Under the pieces are notes generated by a model, which saw nothing but the letters and a program-made list of their open reading frames with translations, ran no database searches and was not told the DNA's origin. Below, piece after piece: positions 5,059 to 5,593 of a stretch of 5,593 nucleotides of DNA (position 1 is the first letter of the stretch; every line of letters starts with the position of its first letter). Source of the stretch: Sulfurovum sp. (GTDB taxonomy: Bacteria > Campylobacterota > Campylobacteria > Campylobacterales > Sulfurovaceae); the NCBI GenBank assembly GCA_015493425.1, contig WGDG01000140.1:1-5593 (forward strand), read 5' to 3'. The position numbers and the translations under genes are program-made.

Positions 5059-5067
5059 ATTATAGCA
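5059..5067 (-). promoter_or_regulatory. Extended -10 promoter for the HU gene
   Basis: On the minus strand this reads TGCTATAAT, a perfect extended -10, 30 bases before the HU ATG. The upstream DNA is A/T-rich without a -35 consensus. Two inverted repeats overlap it: TAGATT(5052-5057)/AATCTA(5069-5074) and ATTGTG(5041-5046)/CACAAT(5066-5071). They are candidates for a regulator site. Confidence 0.65.
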
Positions 5068-5193
5068 CAATCTATTCTTAAAATTTCATAAAACAAAGTC
5101 TAAACTCCCCATAAAATGGGCATTTGCAGACATTTTACTGATGAGAAAGGCAAATTTTTTCTCTAAAAGTCTGAATGTCACAGAAAAATCACT

Positions 5194-5391
5194 TTATGCT
5201 TTCTGATTTTTTCCTATAAAATAATACAATAATGCACCGAATGCATAGAGGAAGAACACAACCAAAAACCATATCAACTTATTGATACTGTCGTTGAAGT
5301 TACTTTTGAGAATATCGATCAGTGCCCATATCCAGAAGATAAAGATCCCCAACCCAAGTGCCAATCCAATCAAGCCACCCAATGCTTCCAT
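5194..5391 (-). CDS. Small PLDc_N-domain two-helix membrane protein
   Basis: A 65-residue inner-membrane protein with hydrophobic segments at about residues 7-25 and 38-59. The pattern WIWALIDILKSNF, a short polar loop, KLIWFLVVFFLY, then GALLYYFIGKNQK is that of the PLDc_N family (the N-terminal membrane region of some phospholipase D/cardiolipin synthase-type proteins). Stand-alone copies of this size are common in bacteria and have no established function. No phospholipase HKD domain is present, and the complete short frame shows it is not a truncated enzyme. The start at ATG 5389-5391 has AAGGA six bases upstream. The 165-base gap to the HU gene holds the HU promoter and a small CCCAT-AAA-ATGGG hairpin (5108-5120), with no convincing terminator for this gene. 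Confidence 0.8.
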   Translation of the reverse strand: MEALGGLIGLALGLGIFIFWIWALIDILKSNFNDSINKLIWFLVVFFLYAFGALLYYFIGKNQKA

Positions 5392-5425
5392 ACGGTTTCC
5401 TTGTTTTCAAGATAGGTAAAGCTGT

Positions 5426-5431
5426 AGTATA
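5426..5431 (-). promoter_or_regulatory. Possible -10 box for the PLDc_N gene
   Basis: The minus strand reads TATACT (five of six to TATAAT), 34 bases before the ATG at 5391 and between the tRNA gene and this gene. The alternative is read-through from the tRNA-Leu transcript, since no terminator was seen after the tRNA. Confidence 0.35.
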
Positions 5432-5486
5432 GTCGATTTGAATTGTGAATATGGTAAAATAAATATAGTTGGAAAATTTGTGAGAA

Positions 5487-5571
5487 TGGTGCGTCAGAGA
5501 GGATTTGAACCTCCACACCACTAGGGCACTACCCCCTCAAGGTAGCGTGTCTACCGTTCCACCACTGACGC
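5487..5571 (-). tRNA. tRNA-Leu (anticodon GAG)
   Basis: The minus strand folds as a class II tRNA of 85 bases including an encoded CCA. Acceptor stem GCGTCAG (5571-5565) pairs perfectly with CTGACGC (5497-5491), followed by discriminator A and CCA (5490-5487). The anticodon stem CTACC/GGTAG closes a seven-base loop TTGAGGG with anticodon GAG at 5538-5536, which reads CUC and CUU leucine codons. The variable arm is long (about 14 bases), as leucine tRNAs require, and the T arm is GGAGG-TTCAAAT-CCTCT with one G-U pair. A TATATA-like -10 may lie just upstream (about 5579-5584 on the plus strand), but the window ends there. Confidence 0.95.
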
Positions 5572-5593
5572 ATTGCGGCTATATAGTTGAAGT

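Noticed and set aside
5108..5120. CCCAT-AAA-ATGGG hairpin as terminator of the PLDc_N gene
   Set aside because: Five base pairs only, no T-run directly after it on the minus strand, and about 75 bases beyond the stop codon.
5181..5213. CAGAAA/TTTCTG stem followed by a T-run on the plus strand, resembling a terminator
   Set aside because: There is no plus-strand gene upstream to terminate, the stem is only six AT-rich pairs with a 13-base loop, and it overlaps the end of the PLDc_N gene.
1..5593. CRISPR array, insertion sequence, phage or defence/toxin-antitoxin system
   Set aside because: No regularly spaced repeats, no transposase or integrase frame and no recognisable toxin, antitoxin or nuclease module; the genes are mostly housekeeping.

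Overview
The window looks like chromosomal DNA of a Campylobacterota (Epsilonproteobacteria) bacterium, probably a free-living Sulfurovum/Sulfurimonas-like lineage. Four things point there: a RecR with a degenerate TOPRIM domain of the Helicobacter/Campylobacter type, a DUF5718-type protein, promoters with good (often extended) -10 boxes but no clear -35 box, and moderate AT-rich base composition. The assignment is inference from protein character and composition; there is no 16S gene here.

Layout from left to right. (1) 2-697 (+) is the C-terminal part of a DHH/DHHA1 phosphoesterase, cut by the left edge. (2) 698-767 is a short convergent intergenic stretch holding a REP-like palindromic element. 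(3) recR lies on the minus strand, 768-1337. (4) 1338-1494 is a non-coding patch with a second REP-like hairpin, a probable recR promoter, a Rho-independent terminator and a low-complexity repeat. (5) A small Dabb-family protein is encoded on the minus strand, 1495-1791. (6) A compact divergent promoter region leads into dnaJ on the plus strand, 1877-3004. (7) A ferritin-like (Dps-like/DPSL-type) gene follows, 3089-3607 (+), with a Fur-box-like palindrome upstream. (8) It abuts, stop codon to stop codon, a DUF5718 gene on the minus strand (3608-4405) that resembles the fumarylacetoacetate hydrolase (FAH) fold. (9) A divergent promoter region leads to a 70-residue membrane protein (4503-4715, +). 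(10) A hairpin separates it from a convergent HU-type DNA-binding protein gene (4744-5028, -). (11) A two-helix PLDc_N membrane protein (5194-5391, -) and a tRNA-Leu(GAG) gene (5487-5571, -) end the window.

This is mostly housekeeping DNA: recombination repair (RecR), protein folding (DnaJ), iron/oxidative protection (ferritin-like), nucleoid structure (HU), nucleotide or oligonucleotide turnover (DHH protein) and translation (tRNA-Leu). The genes are mainly single transcription units with their own promoters; no multi-gene operon is evident. I saw no CRISPR array, insertion sequence, phage gene, toxin-antitoxin pair or defence system, and no strong case for an undescribed system. The best leads are the paired REP-like elements flanking recR, the Fur-box-like site before the ferritin-like gene, and the FAH-like reading of the DUF5718 protein.
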